A stretch of DNA of 64,000 bases from Marinobacter arenosus. GTDB taxonomy: Bacteria > Pseudomonadota > Gammaproteobacteria > Pseudomonadales > Oleiphilaceae. Each line of letters starts with the position of its first letter. Positions within the stretch are counted from its first letter, which is position 1. The stretch is from positions 2,046,001 through 2,110,000 of the forward strand of contig NZ_JAHVAO010000001.1 in NCBI RefSeq assembly GCF_019264345.1. The letters run 5' to 3'. A program made the position numbers and the translations under genes. The notes under the pieces are model-generated. The model was not told the origin of the DNA. It ran no database searches and saw only the letters and a program-made list of their open reading frames with translations. Shown here piece by piece: positions 37,183 to 45,923 of the stretch.

Positions 37183-37932
37183 TTATTTTCGGGTGGCGCC
37201 GTTTTCGCGCACCCAGTAGGCCGTTGCCCCGCAGACCGCCGCCGGCACCACCACAAGGTTAAGAACCGGCACCATGGCCGCCAGCGCTACCGGCAGGCCA
37301 AAACCAAAGGCCGAGAGCCGGGTATCGCCCAGCAGACCGCGCAAAGCCCTGAAGCTGACCTTGTGGTTGTCGGCGGGGTAATCAACGTATTGCAGGGCCA
37401 TCATCCAGCTGTTGAACAGGAACCACAGCACCGCCGCAACCAGATTGACCACCGGGATCAGGCCAAGCACAAACAGGCCAATGGCCCGGGGCAGGTAATA
37501 AAGAATTTTTTGAACCTCGCGCCAGAGCGCCCGGGGGATGTCCTTGACGATTGCACTCCAGCTGTCATCGGTGCTGACTTCCTGGCCGGTCAGATGTTTT
37601 TCAGTCAATTCGGCCAGGTAACCGTAGAAGGGCGAGCCGATCAGGTTGGCGACGATCACGAAGCCGTAGGCCAACATCAACAGGATGACGGCGCCGTACA
37701 GCAGCCAGAACAGCCAGTCCAGGGCCTGCAGCCAGGCCCAGTCGGGCAGCCAGCCCATGGCAGCAGCGATCAGGCCGGCGAACAGTTCCGCCAGGAAATA
37801 GAACAGGAGACCGAACAGCAGGACGTTGATAACAAGCGGGATGATCACGAACAACCGCAGGCCAGGTTGCCGAATCAGACGGAAGCCCTCCCCCAGGTAG
37901 CCCAGTCCACGAAAAAAATTACCCTTGAGCAT
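37183..37932 (-). CDS. cysZ: Sulfate transporter/permease CysZ
   Basis: Inner-membrane protein of 249 aa that supports sulfate uptake for cysteine synthesis. The start MLKGNFFRGLGYLGEGFRLI and segments NLIGSPFYGYLAELTE, ALWREVQKILYYLPRA and LFNSWMMALQYVDYPADN are highly typical of the family. Five or six hydrophobic helices are visible. GGAGG lies upstream of the ATG at 37930-37932. It is the first gene of a probable cysZ-rapA transcription unit. No other sulfur genes are nearby. Confidence 0.92.
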   Translation of the reverse strand: MLKGNFFRGLGYLGEGFRLIRQPGLRLFVIIPLVINVLLFGLLFYFLAELFAGLIAAAMGWLPDWAWLQALDWLFWLLYGAVILLMLAYGFVIVANLIGSPFYGYLAELTEKHLTGQEVSTDDSWSAIVKDIPRALWREVQKILYYLPRAIGLFVLGLIPVVNLVAAVLWFLFNSWMMALQYVDYPADNHKVSFRALRGLLGDTRLSAFGFGLPVALAAMVPVLNLVVVPAAVCGATAYWVRENGATRK

Positions 37933-38029
37933 TCCGGCAGGCCCTCCGTTTCAATGACAGTGACGGGGCGCAAAGCATATCATGTTGGAAACGTTCCCAC
38001 AGCCCGAGGCGTCCTACGGAAAATCCCCC

Positions 38030-38434
38030 ATGGCACGATTGAAACACAGCGCTCTGGCCTTGTTGCACTGCCGTCCACTCTGGCGGACCGCTCTGTTGAT
38101 TTCCGTGCTGGCCATCTTGTTCCTGGCAACCACCGCCAACCCCTATCCGGTCCCATCGTCCGCCAGCGACAAGGTCAATCATCTGATTGCCTTCGCCGAG
38201 CTGACCATCCTGACCCGGCTCGCCTGGCCGCAAGCCAAAGCCGTGTGGTTTGTGCCGCCGCTGCTGATCTTTGGTTTCGCCATCGAAGTCGTTCAGGCGA
38301 CCCTGCCCTACCGGGACTTTTCGATGGCCGACCTGGCCGCCGATGGGGTGGGCATTCTGGTTGGGCTACTGCCTTGGCCGGGACTTCGCCGTGCCCGCAA
38401 AGCAGATTTGCGAAATTCGCCCGAACCCTTGTGA
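38030..38434 (+). CDS. VanZ-like small membrane protein
   Basis: A 134-aa protein with about four hydrophobic segments. The conserved VanZ-family features are SDKVNHLIAFAELTILTRLAWP (with the DKxxH motif) and FAIEVVQATLPYRDFSMADLAADGVGILVG (E..Q...P.R..S..D..A). I use the ATG at 38030 because GGA lies 7 bp upstream and the earlier ATG at 37982 has no ribosome site. The gene ends inside the upstream activator palindrome of the small RNA. Function unknown; VanZ itself gives teicoplanin resistance by an unknown mechanism. Confidence 0.8.
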   Translation: MARLKHSALALLHCRPLWRTALLISVLAILFLATTANPYPVPSSASDKVNHLIAFAELTILTRLAWPQAKAVWFVPPLLIFGFAIEVVQATLPYRDFSMADLAADGVGILVGLLPWPGLRRARKADLRNSPEPL

Positions 38435-38447
38435 GATATTTCCTACA
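38430..38447 (+). promoter_or_regulatory. GacA/UvrY-type upstream activating palindrome
   Basis: TGTGAGATATTTCCTACA fits the GacA consensus TGTAAG-N6-CTTACA at 10 of 12 fixed positions with exact spacing, and closely matches the E. coli csrB UvrY site. It lies about 180 bp before the predicted start of the GGA-rich small RNA, as such sites do in front of csrB and rsm genes. Confidence 0.7.
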
Positions 38448-38606
38448 AAGGCGTGAGATCTTGCACCTATATCATGTACGTAACGGTGAGCAACCGTTCT
38501 TTAAAGTTTTATAACCGACTGTTACAGAACAGGTATCCCATCAGAATGCCCACAGACCGCGGGCCCCGACCGCGCAAAGTTCACACGATTGTAAAGCGCC
38601 GATTGC

Positions 38607-38612
38607 TATAGT
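38607..38612 (+). promoter_or_regulatory. Extended -10 of the GGA-rich small RNA
   Basis: TGCTATAGT provides an extended -10 (TGn plus TATAGT). No good -35 lies 17 bp upstream, as expected for an activator-dependent promoter. An AACGGT/ACCGTT inverted repeat lies between this and the upstream palindrome, near 38482-38498, and may bind another protein. Confidence 0.6.
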
Positions 38613-38618
38613 GATCAC

Positions 38619-38850
38619 ATCAAGGATGACAGGGAAAAGGACGACGCATCGGAAGCACCCCGGCATGGAATGCAGGGAGAGGCATGGACACAGGGACGCC
38701 TCGCTTAAAGGATAATTATTCGGAAGGCTGGCTCGGATGCCGGCACCAGGGAGCGGCTCAGGGACTCGCAACAAGGTTGTTGCCACATGCGCACGGATGC
38801 GCCGACCTGTTTCGACAAAGGGCAGCCTTATGGTTGCCCTTTTCTTTTTC
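38619..38850 (+). ncRNA. CsrB/RsmZ-family regulatory small RNA
   Basis: About 230 nt of transcript are expected between an extended -10 and an intrinsic terminator. It holds 14 GGA motifs (mostly AGGGA, AAGGA, TCGGA and ATGGA), the sequence bound by the translational regulator CsrA/RsmA. Several sit in hairpin loops: GCAT-GGA-ATGC, GAGGC-(GGA, GGGA)-GCCTC and GCGCA-CGGA-TGCGC. The terminator is AAAGGGCAGCC, TTAT, GGTTGCCCTTT, then a T-rich run (38817-38849). No coding frame explains the sequence. It should titrate CsrA and so relieve repression of its targets. A GacA/UvrY site lies upstream. Confidence 0.82.
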
Positions 38851-38860
38851 TAACCGGCAG

Positions 38861-39517
38861 TTACCTTTCCTCAGCCAGGTAGATACGAACCCGATTGAAC
38901 TCCTCGAACTCATGTAGGTCGGGCCAGGTTCTTGCCTCAATGACCGTCTGCAGATCGTAGGCGGTGTCGCCCAGGTCCCGAACTCTCGAATCCGCCAGCA
39001 GTACCCTGGATGCCGACTCACGGAAGACGTTCAACAGCGGACGGTTTTCCGGATCGTAAAGGACGTCTGCGGCCGTCACGACGTCAAGGTCCGCCGGGCG
39101 TTTACGCCAGTCGTCACACAAAGTTAACGACACACCATTGAGGTCGGCATTGGCGGCGACAGCATCCAGAGCCGCTGGATCCAGGTCGCAGGCGATGACC
39201 TCCCGGGCACCCGCCAGGGCAGCGGCAACCGCCACCACGCCGGAACCGGAGCCAAAATCCAGAACCCGCTTATTCAATACCCATCCGGGATTGGCCAGAA
39301 TCCAGCTCGCCAGAACCTGGCCGCTGGCCCAACAGAACGACCAATAAGCCGGCTCGGCCACCACCGCCTGGGCCTCGTCATGACTCAGCGGCCCCTCGAG
39401 GACCGACGGATCGAACAGATGCAGGGGAATCTCCGGACAGCCGGCAGGACGTGAAACCGCCACCCGTCCCCGGCTCAGGGTTTTTCGCAAATGCTCATCA
39501 AGGCGGTTGGTCGACAT
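38861..39517 (-). CDS. SAM-dependent methyltransferase, class I, ETFB-lysine or PrmA-like
   Basis: A 218-aa cytoplasmic protein with SAM-binding motif I VLDFGSGSGVVAVAAALAGA, the acidic end of strand 2 VIACDLDPAALDAV, and a post-I DVVTAADVLYDPENR segment, plus PAYWSFCWASGQVLASWIL near the front, as in the nicotinamide N-methyltransferase/ETFB lysine methyltransferase-like group. It may methylate a lysine in a protein such as electron-transfer flavoprotein, but the substrate is not shown by sequence. Its stop lies 11 bp after the small RNA terminator, which can serve both. Confidence 0.85.
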   Translation of the reverse strand: MSTNRLDEHLRKTLSRGRVAVSRPAGCPEIPLHLFDPSVLEGPLSHDEAQAVVAEPAYWSFCWASGQVLASWILANPGWVLNKRVLDFGSGSGVVAVAAALAGAREVIACDLDPAALDAVAANADLNGVSLTLCDDWRKRPADLDVVTAADVLYDPENRPLLNVFRESASRVLLADSRVRDLGDTAYDLQTVIEARTWPDLHEFEEFNRVRIYLAEER

Positions 39518-39656
39518 CCATTTTCTCCGTTGGTCGGCGCGCTGGAACGGGCGCTATTGTAGCGATCCTGCCCCCGGGAAACAGCGTCCGGCGAGCAGAA
39601 AAAAGCCAATTCCGCTATACTGCCGCCTCACTTCTGTTAACCGGTTAGACGCTGAA

Positions 39657-40760
39657 ATGGCAACCAGACCCGACACCGACGACTACCTGTCCCTGTTCCT
39701 CAATGACGTCCCCCTGATGGACGTCCGGGCACCGGTGGAGTTTGCCCGGGGCAGCTTCCCCAACGCCGAGAATGCTCCATTGATGAACGACGAGGAGCGA
39801 CACCGGGTCGGCATCTGCTACAAGGAAAAAGGCCAGGATCAGGCCATTGAACTGGGCCATCAACTCGTCGCCGGAGACATCAAGGCGCAGCGGATCGAAA
39901 CCTGGAAGCGTTTTGCCGCCCAACACCCGGACGGCTACCTGTTCTGTTTTCGGGGCGGTCTGCGCTCGCGCCTGACCCAGTCGTGGATCAAGGAATCCGG
40001 CATCGACTACCCGCTGGTCAAGGGCGGCTACAAGGCGCTCCGACGGTTCCTGATCGACAGTCTCGAGGAACGGATCCGGGACAGTGAATTCCGGATTCTC
40101 AGCGGCCGGACCGGCACCGGAAAAACCCGGGTCCTGCAGCAACTGCCCAACCCGGTCGACCTCGAAGGGCTGGCCAACCACCGGGGCTCCAGCTTTGGCC
40201 GCCAGGTCAGCCCCCAACCCTCCCAGATCGATTTCGAGAATCGCCTGGCGGTGGCGATGCTCAAGGCACACCACATCAACGGCGGCCCGATATACCTGGA
40301 GGACGAGAGTCGGTTGGTCGGTCGCTGCGCGCTGCCAGAAACCTTGCGTGATCGCATGGCGGCAGCCCCTCTGATGGTTCTCGAACAACCCCTGGACCAG
40401 CGTATCGCCATCATTCGCGAAGACTATGTCGAGGGGATGTGTGCCGACTACACCCATCGGGATGGTGAGGAAGCTGGCTGGCTCAACTTCCGGGATTATC
40501 TGCTCAGCGCCCTCGACCGCATCCGCAAACGCCTCGGCGGCGAACGCCACAAACAGCTCAGGGCCCTGATGGAAATCGCGCTGGAGCGCCAACAGCAACA
40601 CCAGGACCTGAGCGACCACGATGCCTGGATCCGGGCGCTGCTTGAGGACTATTACGATCCGATGTACGACTACCAGCTCAGCCAGAAACAGGGCCGAATT
40701 CTTGTCCGAGGAGGCCCCGAGGTCATTCTGGACTGGGCCAGACAGGCTCAACCTGCGTAA
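39657..40760 (+). CDS. selU: tRNA 2-selenouridine/geranyl-2-thiouridine synthase
   Basis: Modifies the wobble 2-thiouridine of certain tRNAs to the geranyl or seleno form (also known as mnmH, ybbB). The N-terminal rhodanese domain has LMDVRAPVEFARGSFPNAENAPLM and the catalytic Cys in YLFCFRGGLRS. The C-terminal half has the P-loop LSGRTGTGKTRVLQQL. The 367-aa length is standard. I take the ATG at 39657; an earlier in-frame ATG at 39507 would add a poor 50-residue stretch. The seleno route requires SelD, which is not in this window. Confidence 0.92.
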   Translation: MATRPDTDDYLSLFLNDVPLMDVRAPVEFARGSFPNAENAPLMNDEERHRVGICYKEKGQDQAIELGHQLVAGDIKAQRIETWKRFAAQHPDGYLFCFRGGLRSRLTQSWIKESGIDYPLVKGGYKALRRFLIDSLEERIRDSEFRILSGRTGTGKTRVLQQLPNPVDLEGLANHRGSSFGRQVSPQPSQIDFENRLAVAMLKAHHINGGPIYLEDESRLVGRCALPETLRDRMAAAPLMVLEQPLDQRIAIIREDYVEGMCADYTHRDGEEAGWLNFRDYLLSALDRIRKRLGGERHKQLRALMEIALERQQQHQDLSDHDAWIRALLEDYYDPMYDYQLSQKQGRILVRGGPEVILDWARQAQPA

Positions 40761-40896
40761 TTTACATCGATCAAACTGTGCCTGTGTAACGCGCACGACT
40801 CACATGTCTGCTATAAACATGCCGGAACCGTGTTTTAAGGTTACGTTACAGAGCATTACCCTCTACTAAAAATACTAATGAGCAAGGAGTTCCTCT

Positions 40897-41730
40897 ATGG
40901 AAGACCTTTTTGGAGCTGAAGGAAGTGCCTCAGAACTGATCGATCAGGCCATCAGCCTGACCATGGCCTACGCCCCCAAGGTCGTGCTGGCCATCGTGAC
41001 ACTGATCATCGGTCTGTGGTTGATCAAACGCTTTGTCGCGGTACTTGATGCCAAGCTTGGCAAGAAAGATCCGACCCTGAACAAGTTCCTGTGCGGACTT
41101 ATCGGGGTGGTCCTGAAGATCCTCCTGCTGATTTCCGTGGCTTCCATGGTGGGCATCGCCACCACTTCCTTCGTGGCCATTATTGGTGCCGCGGGCCTGG
41201 CCATCGGCTTTGCTCTGCAGGGCAGCCTTGCCAACTTCGCGGGCGGGGTCCTGATTCTGATCTTCAAACCTTTCAAGGTGGGCGACACCATTGAGGCCCA
41301 GGGCTTCCTCGGCGCGGTCGATGAAATCAGCATCCTCTACACGATCGTCAACACCTTCGATAACCGTCGCATCGTGATTCCCAACGGCAGCCTGTCCAAT
41401 GCCACGCTCGTCAACGTCAGCATCTACGACAAACGACGGTGCGACATGACCTTTGGCATCGGTTACGGCGATGACATCGACAAGGCCAAGGGCATCCTCA
41501 AGCGCCTGATGGAAGAAGACGAGCGCAGCCTGGTGGACCCGGCGCCCCGCATCTGCGTGGCCGGCCTGGGCGACAGCTCGGTGAACCTGATGTTCCGGGT
41601 CTGGGTACCGACCGATGACCTGTGGCCGTACTACTGGGAAATGCAGGAGAAGGTGAAAAAAGCCTTCGATGCAGAGGGCATCAGCATTCCCTTCCCACAG
41701 CGGGATGTGCACCTGTACAAAACCGAGTAA
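40897..41730 (+). CDS. mscS: Small-conductance mechanosensitive channel, MscS
   Basis: Releases solutes during osmotic downshock. Three membrane helices are visible, with the pore-lining TM3 glycine/alanine pattern ATTSFVAIIGAAGLAIGFALQGSLANFAGGVLIL. A beta domain follows (FKVGDTIEAQGFLGAVDEISILYT) and an alpha/beta C-terminal cage (MTFGIGYGDDIDKAK). The 277-aa length equals the E. coli protein (286 aa). AAGGAG lies seven bases before the ATG. It is probably monocistronic. Confidence 0.94.
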   Translation: MEDLFGAEGSASELIDQAISLTMAYAPKVVLAIVTLIIGLWLIKRFVAVLDAKLGKKDPTLNKFLCGLIGVVLKILLLISVASMVGIATTSFVAIIGAAGLAIGFALQGSLANFAGGVLILIFKPFKVGDTIEAQGFLGAVDEISILYTIVNTFDNRRIVIPNGSLSNATLVNVSIYDKRRCDMTFGIGYGDDIDKAKGILKRLMEEDERSLVDPAPRICVAGLGDSSVNLMFRVWVPTDDLWPYYWEMQEKVKKAFDAEGISIPFPQRDVHLYKTE

Positions 41731-41793
41731 CCACCGCGAACCGTTTCGCATTGATACAACCGGTTACTCGCAAACTGCACATCCTGAACTAAG

Positions 41794-41867
41794 CTGACGG
41801 TTAATGGCGGGGCTCAGGGAACCCGCCAGGCCGTCAGAGCCAGCCCCACCCAGAACAAAGGGCTCTG
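41794..41867 (+). other. Structured intergenic element with competing stems
   Basis: CTGACGG pairs with CCGTCAG (41794-41800 and 41831-41837) around an inner stem GGCGGG/CCCGCC (41806-41811 and 41822-41827). A second 7-bp stem, CAGAGCC/GGCTCTG (41835-41841 and 41861-41867), overlaps the first by three bases, so the two cannot form fully together. The element lies about 60 bp after the mscS stop and 34 bp before the next start codon. No poly-T run follows. Confidence 0.4.
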
Positions 41868-41900
41868 GAACGCTGTCATTGCTGGTAGGAGGTTGTCACT

Positions 41901-42455
41901 ATGCCGGTACAGCAGTTGAAAGAATTTCTCGATGAGGCCGATGTGGAATACATGTGCCTCTCCCACCCGCCTGCCTTCACCGCCCAGGAACTCGCCCACC
42001 ACGTCAAGATTGCCGGCGACCGTGTCGTCAAAACCGTCATCGTTGAACTGGACGGGAAAATGGCGATGCTGGTGATGCCCGCGACCTGGCGCATCCGCTG
42101 GGACCGATTGTCCCGGATTCTCGACACGGACTTCATTGACCTCGCCGATGAACGGGAATTCCAGGACCGGTTCCCGGACTGCGAGGTTGGTGCCATGCCG
42201 CCGTTCGGAAATCTGTTCGGCATGTCCGTCTATTGCAGTGAGGTTCTGACCGAGCAACCCGAACTGGCCTTCGCGGCCGGCAGCCACACCGAATCCGTGC
42301 ACATGAAAACGAGCGACTTCCTGACCCTGGTTCAGCCCATGGTACTGAATCAGGGCTTTACCAAGCCCGGCGCCCAGAAACCGGCATGGCTGGCCAAGGG
42401 GCGGCGCCGGCCGGACGACGTCAAGGCGAGGGTTACGCGCGCCGCCGGTTACTGA
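41901..42455 (+). CDS. YbaK/prolyl-tRNA deacylase-domain protein
   Basis: A 184-aa protein whose first 150 residues match the YbaK/ProRS editing domain: VEYMCLSHPPAFTAQELAHHVKI, GDRVVKTVIVELDGKMAMLVMPA with the conserved Lys, and GAMPPFGNLFGMSVYCSEVL containing the GxxPP-like GAMPPFG loop. Family members hydrolyse mischarged aminoacyl-tRNAs. Which tRNA it edits cannot be read from sequence. The tail (residues 155-184) is basic. GTAGGAGG lies before the ATG at 41901, followed by 7 bp of spacing. Confidence 0.85.
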   Translation: MPVQQLKEFLDEADVEYMCLSHPPAFTAQELAHHVKIAGDRVVKTVIVELDGKMAMLVMPATWRIRWDRLSRILDTDFIDLADEREFQDRFPDCEVGAMPPFGNLFGMSVYCSEVLTEQPELAFAAGSHTESVHMKTSDFLTLVQPMVLNQGFTKPGAQKPAWLAKGRRRPDDVKARVTRAAGY

Positions 42456-42537
42456 CGTTGAACCGGCCGACTTGATCCGGGTCGCTTGTCTGATCTGCGC
42501 CATCGCGTAAACTGTGGGCATCAGACAGGAACCCGAT

Positions 42538-43833
42538 ATGACACAAGCTTTTGATGTTGTTGTGGTCGGCGCCGGCATGGTCGGTGCCGCCCTTGCCACG
42601 GGCCTGGGCCGGGATGGGTTCAAGGTGGCCGTAATTGATCGTTCGTCCGCGCCCGACTTCGCCCCGGAAACGCCTCCGGATATCCGCGTGTCGGCGCTCA
42701 GCGCGGGCACGGAACGCTACCTCCAGGAACTCGGTGCCTGGAACCGTATCCTGTCCATGCGTGCGACGCCCTACCAGCGCCTGGCGGTCTGGGATGAAGC
42801 GCGCCACCCGCTGTCCAACCTGATGCCGCGAACACTGACCGAGGTGCAGTTTGATGCCGACGGGCTGAAGACGTCGCACCTGGGCCACATCGTGGAAAAC
42901 TCGGTGACGCAACAGGCACTGTGGCAAAGCGCCGAGGCCGAGCCCGGGGTGACCATCATGGCCGGCCAAGGCGTCTCAACACTGACTCCGGGGGCGGAGT
43001 CGGTGACGATCACCCTGGAAGATCAACAGACCCTGGAAGCCAGATTGGTGGTTGGTGCCGATGGAGCCCAGTCGGCGATTCGCACCATGGCCGGCATCGG
43101 GGTCAGCCGCAACCAGTACAGCCAGCAGGCCATGGTAATTTCGGTGCGCTACCAGGGGCCGGTTGAAAACATTACCTGGCAGGGTTTCTATCCCAGTGGT
43201 CCCCGGGCCTTCCTGCCGCTGCACAGCGCAGAAGCCACCCACCCGGGGGAAAGCTGGGCGTCTCTGGTGTGGTATGACGCCCCCGAGCAACTGGCTCGGC
43301 TCAAGGGCCTGTCAGACGAGGCGCTGAGGCTGGAAATCCAGCGCGCCTTTCCGTCCCAGCTTCCGTTGCTCACCCACATTGAGGCACGGGCCAGTTTCCC
43401 CATCGCCCGCCAGCACGCCAAGCGGTATTTTTCCGGCCGGGTGGTTCTCGCCGGCGATTCCGCCCACACCATCAACCCGTTGGCTGGCCAAGGGGTCAAC
43501 CTGGGGTTCCAGGACGCCCAGTGCCTGCAGGCTCTGCTCAAGGAGGCCAAGCGTGCCCACTGCGATCTGGCCGACCCACAGTGGCTTCGTAGCTATGAAC
43601 ACCAGCGCCGTCCAGCCAACCGGCGCATGATGATGACCATGGACCTGTTCTACCACCTGTTCAGCAACCGCACGCCGCCGCTGCACCTGTTGCGCAACCT
43701 GGGGCTCGGCGCGGCCAGAGCCCTGCCCTTCGCCCGCAACCAGGTGGCGCGTTACGCCATGGGCATTGATGACCGGTTGCCTGCGCCGCTGGCCCGGCTG
43801 ACCGATCGGATTCCGGGGCTCAGACAGCTGTAG
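42538..43833 (+). CDS. FAD-dependent hydroxylase of the UbiH/UbiF/VisC family
   Basis: Aromatic-ring hydroxylase of ubiquinone synthesis. The FAD-binding GxGxxG motif (VVVVGAGMVGAALATGLGRDG) is at the N-terminus, the DG motif VVGADGAQSAIRTMAG is in the middle, and the second FAD motif GRVVLAGDSAHTINPLAGQGVNLGFQDAQCL lies near residue 300. UbiH, UbiF and UbiI cannot be told apart with certainty by eye; the PYQRLAVWDE segment and 431 aa favour a UbiF-like hydroxylase. The ATG at 42538 follows AGGA. It is followed 47 bp later by the HIT gene on the same strand. Confidence 0.88.
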   Translation: MTQAFDVVVVGAGMVGAALATGLGRDGFKVAVIDRSSAPDFAPETPPDIRVSALSAGTERYLQELGAWNRILSMRATPYQRLAVWDEARHPLSNLMPRTLTEVQFDADGLKTSHLGHIVENSVTQQALWQSAEAEPGVTIMAGQGVSTLTPGAESVTITLEDQQTLEARLVVGADGAQSAIRTMAGIGVSRNQYSQQAMVISVRYQGPVENITWQGFYPSGPRAFLPLHSAEATHPGESWASLVWYDAPEQLARLKGLSDEALRLEIQRAFPSQLPLLTHIEARASFPIARQHAKRYFSGRVVLAGDSAHTINPLAGQGVNLGFQDAQCLQALLKEAKRAHCDLADPQWLRSYEHQRRPANRRMMMTMDLFYHLFSNRTPPLHLLRNLGLGAARALPFARNQVARYAMGIDDRLPAPLARLTDRIPGLRQL

Positions 43834-43880
43834 CGAACCCGCGACACAACACCATTTGCCACCACGAACCAGGAGCCACC

Positions 43881-44246
43881 ATGTCAGAGACCATTTTTAC
43901 CAAGATCATCAACCGGGAGATTCCCGCCGATATTGTCTACGAGGACGACGTCAGTCTTGCGTTTCGTGACATCAACCCCCAGGCACCGGTGCACCTGCTG
44001 GTCATCCCGAAAAAAGAGATTGCCAGCATCAATGACATTGAGGAAGGCGACCGGGAGCTGGTCGGGCACCTCTACTGGGTGGCCAGCAAGCTGGCGAAAG
44101 AGATGGGTTTTGCCGAGGACGGCTATCGCACCGTGATGAACTGCGGAGAAAACGCAGGGCAGACGGTGTTTCACATCCATCTGCACCTGCTGGCTGGCAA
44201 GCCTTTTGGTTGGCCACCCTACACGGACCGGATGAAACAGGCCTGA
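43881..44246 (+). CDS. HIT-family (histidine triad) nucleotide-binding protein
   Basis: A 121-aa HinT-like phosphoramidate hydrolase. The triad motif is FHIHLHLLAG near residue 100, with the N-terminal TIFTKIINREIPADIVYEDD typical of bacterial HinT/YcfF. It acts on adenosine phosphoramidates in the cytoplasm; physiological roles are unclear. It ends 23 bp from phoU in convergent orientation. AGGAG lies just before the ATG. Confidence 0.93.
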   Translation: MSETIFTKIINREIPADIVYEDDVSLAFRDINPQAPVHLLVIPKKEIASINDIEEGDRELVGHLYWVASKLAKEMGFAEDGYRTVMNCGENAGQTVFHIHLHLLAGKPFGWPPYTDRMKQA

Positions 44247-44269
44247 GCAGAGCGGCCGTTCAGGTGGGG

Positions 44270-44992
44270 CTAGCGCCCCACCACGCGTTCGGCTTCCTCA
44301 ACCGGTGTATGGCGCACGTCCTCGCCCTTCACCATGAAGATCACGTTCTCGGCGATGTTGCAGGCGTGATCACCGACCCGCTCCAGGGCCCGCAGAACCC
44401 ACATCACCGACATGCAGCGTGAGATGTTCCGGGTATCTTCCATCATGAAGGTAAGCAGGGTCCGGGCGGCCGCCTGGTATTCTTCGTCCACCCGCTTGTC
44501 TTCCTTCATGATCCGCAACGCCTGTTCGGAGTCCAGCCGGGCAAAGGCGTCGAGGGCATCGTGCAGCATGCTCAGCACGTGCGTGCCAATGTGGCGTACT
44601 TCCACGTAACCTCGTGGCGCCTGCCCCTCTTCCGCCAGCTTGATGGCCAGTTTGGCGATTTTCTTGGCTTCATCCCCGACCCGCTCCAGGTCCGCGACCA
44701 TCTTGATCACGGAAATCACCAGGCGCAGGTCCCGGGCCGTGGGCTGACGACGGGCAATGATGAGGGTTGCTTCCTCGTCAATGTCGATCTCCATCTGGTC
44801 GACGCGCTTGTCCTTGGCCCGAATTTCCTCGGCGAGGTGGCCATCCCCGTCCATCAGCGCCTGAACGGCGTTCTCGACCTGGGACTCGACCATCCCGCCC
44901 ATTTTCAGGAACTCAGTCTTAAGATCCATCAGTTCATCATTGAACTTGTGGGAAATATGATCCCCGTAAACATCGTCCTTCTTTGTAGGCAT
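44270..44992 (-). CDS. phoU: Phosphate transport system regulatory protein PhoU
   Basis: Couples Pst activity to PhoR signalling and represses the regulon in high phosphate. The 240-aa all-helical protein has two copies of a three-helix repeat, each with a metal-binding E/D pattern: VADLERVGDEAKKIAKLAI and LRALERVGDHACNIAENVIF. The ATG at 44990-44992 (MPTKKDDVYG) is used; the open frame extends further upstream only as a shadow of pstB. It is the last gene of pstSCAB-phoU, 32 bp after pstB. Confidence 0.96.
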   Translation of the reverse strand: MPTKKDDVYGDHISHKFNDELMDLKTEFLKMGGMVESQVENAVQALMDGDGHLAEEIRAKDKRVDQMEIDIDEEATLIIARRQPTARDLRLVISVIKMVADLERVGDEAKKIAKLAIKLAEEGQAPRGYVEVRHIGTHVLSMLHDALDAFARLDSEQALRIMKEDKRVDEEYQAAARTLLTFMMEDTRNISRCMSVMWVLRALERVGDHACNIAENVIFMVKGEDVRHTPVEEAERVVGR

Positions 44993-45024
44993 ACTCTGCT
45001 TCTCCAATGTTCCCGGCGACGGAA

Positions 45025-45912
45025 TCAGCCGAAACGACCTGTGATGTAGGATTCGGTCAGTTCGTGTTCCGGCGAGGTAAATACTTTGTTGGTTTCGTTG
45101 ACTTCCACCAGATGGCCCAGGTGGAAGTAGGCCGTGCGGTGGGATACCCGAGCCGCCTGCTGCATCGAGTGGGTCACGATCACGATGGTGTAGCTCTCGG
45201 ACAGCTCGGCAATCAGCTCTTCCACCTTGGCGGTGGCGATCGGGTCCAGCGCTGAACAGGGCTCGTCCATCAGCACCACTTCCGGGCTCACGGCAATGGC
45301 GCGGGCGATGCACAGGCGCTGCTGCTGGCCACCGGACATGCCGGTGGCGGTGGCGTCCAGGCGATCTTTCACCTCGTCCCAAAGGCCGGCCTTGCGAAGG
45401 CTGTTCTCGACGATCTCATCCAGATCGGACTTGCGATTGGCGAGCCCGTGGATGCGCGGGCCGTAGGCCACGTTGTCGTAGATCGATTTCGGGAACGGGT
45501 TGGGCTTCTGGAACACCATGCCCACCCGGGCACGGAGCTCCACCACATCGCGCTTGGAATCGTAGATGTCCTGGTCGTCCAGCTGCAGCGAACCCTTGAC
45601 CCGGCAAATGTCGATGCTGTCGTTCATCCGGTTCAGGCAGCGCAGAAACGTGGACTTGCCGCAGCCGGAGGGACCGATGAAGGCAATCACCTCGTTTCGG
45701 GCGATGTCCAGACTGATCTTCTTGATCGCCCGGCTCTCGCCGTAGAACACCTCGACGTCACGAAGCTTGAACTTGGCGTCGTCGGAATACGGTTTGCCGA
45801 CGGTCTTGCCTTCCTCGATAACGGTATCGGTCGGTTTACTCTCCGGAACCGGTACGTTCGCCTCATCCTGCGGGGACGCTTCACTGGCAATGCTTGAATT
45901 CATGGTATTCAT
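45025..45912 (-). CDS. pstB: Phosphate ABC transporter ATP-binding protein
   Basis: ATPase of the high-affinity phosphate importer. Walker A is GPSGCGKST (about residues 80-88), the signature [14 protein letters not shown], and Walker [14 protein letters not shown], followed by the switch His in [15 protein letters not shown]. The first 45 residues are an acidic, low-complexity extension not found in the E. coli protein (257 aa). AAGGAG is seven bases upstream of the ATG at 45910-45912. It lies 11 bp after pstA. Confidence 0.96.
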   Translation of the reverse strand: MNTMNSSIASEASPQDEANVPVPESKPTDTVIEEGKTVGKPYSDDAKFKLRDVEVFYGESRAIKKISLDIARNEVIAFIGPSGCGKSTFLRCLNRMNDSIDICRVKGSLQLDDQDIYDSKRDVVELRARVGMVFQKPNPFPKSIYDNVAYGPRIHGLANRKSDLDEIVENSLRKAGLWDEVKDRLDATATGMSGGQQQRLCIARAIAVSPEVVLMDEPCSALDPIATAKVEELIAELSESYTIVIVTHSMQQAARVSHRTAYFHLGHLVEVNETNKVFTSPEHELTESYITGRFG

Positions 45913-45923
45913 CTTGATTCTCC

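Noticed and set aside
34862..37219. A 785-codon open frame on the strand opposite rapA
   Set aside because: It is fully antisense to a clear RapA with all helicase motifs; long antisense frames are common at this GC content, and its translation resembles no protein.
44993..45382. N-terminal extension of PhoU
   Set aside because: The frame is open upstream of the PhoU ATG but overlaps pstB in another frame, and the sequence is not PhoU-like.
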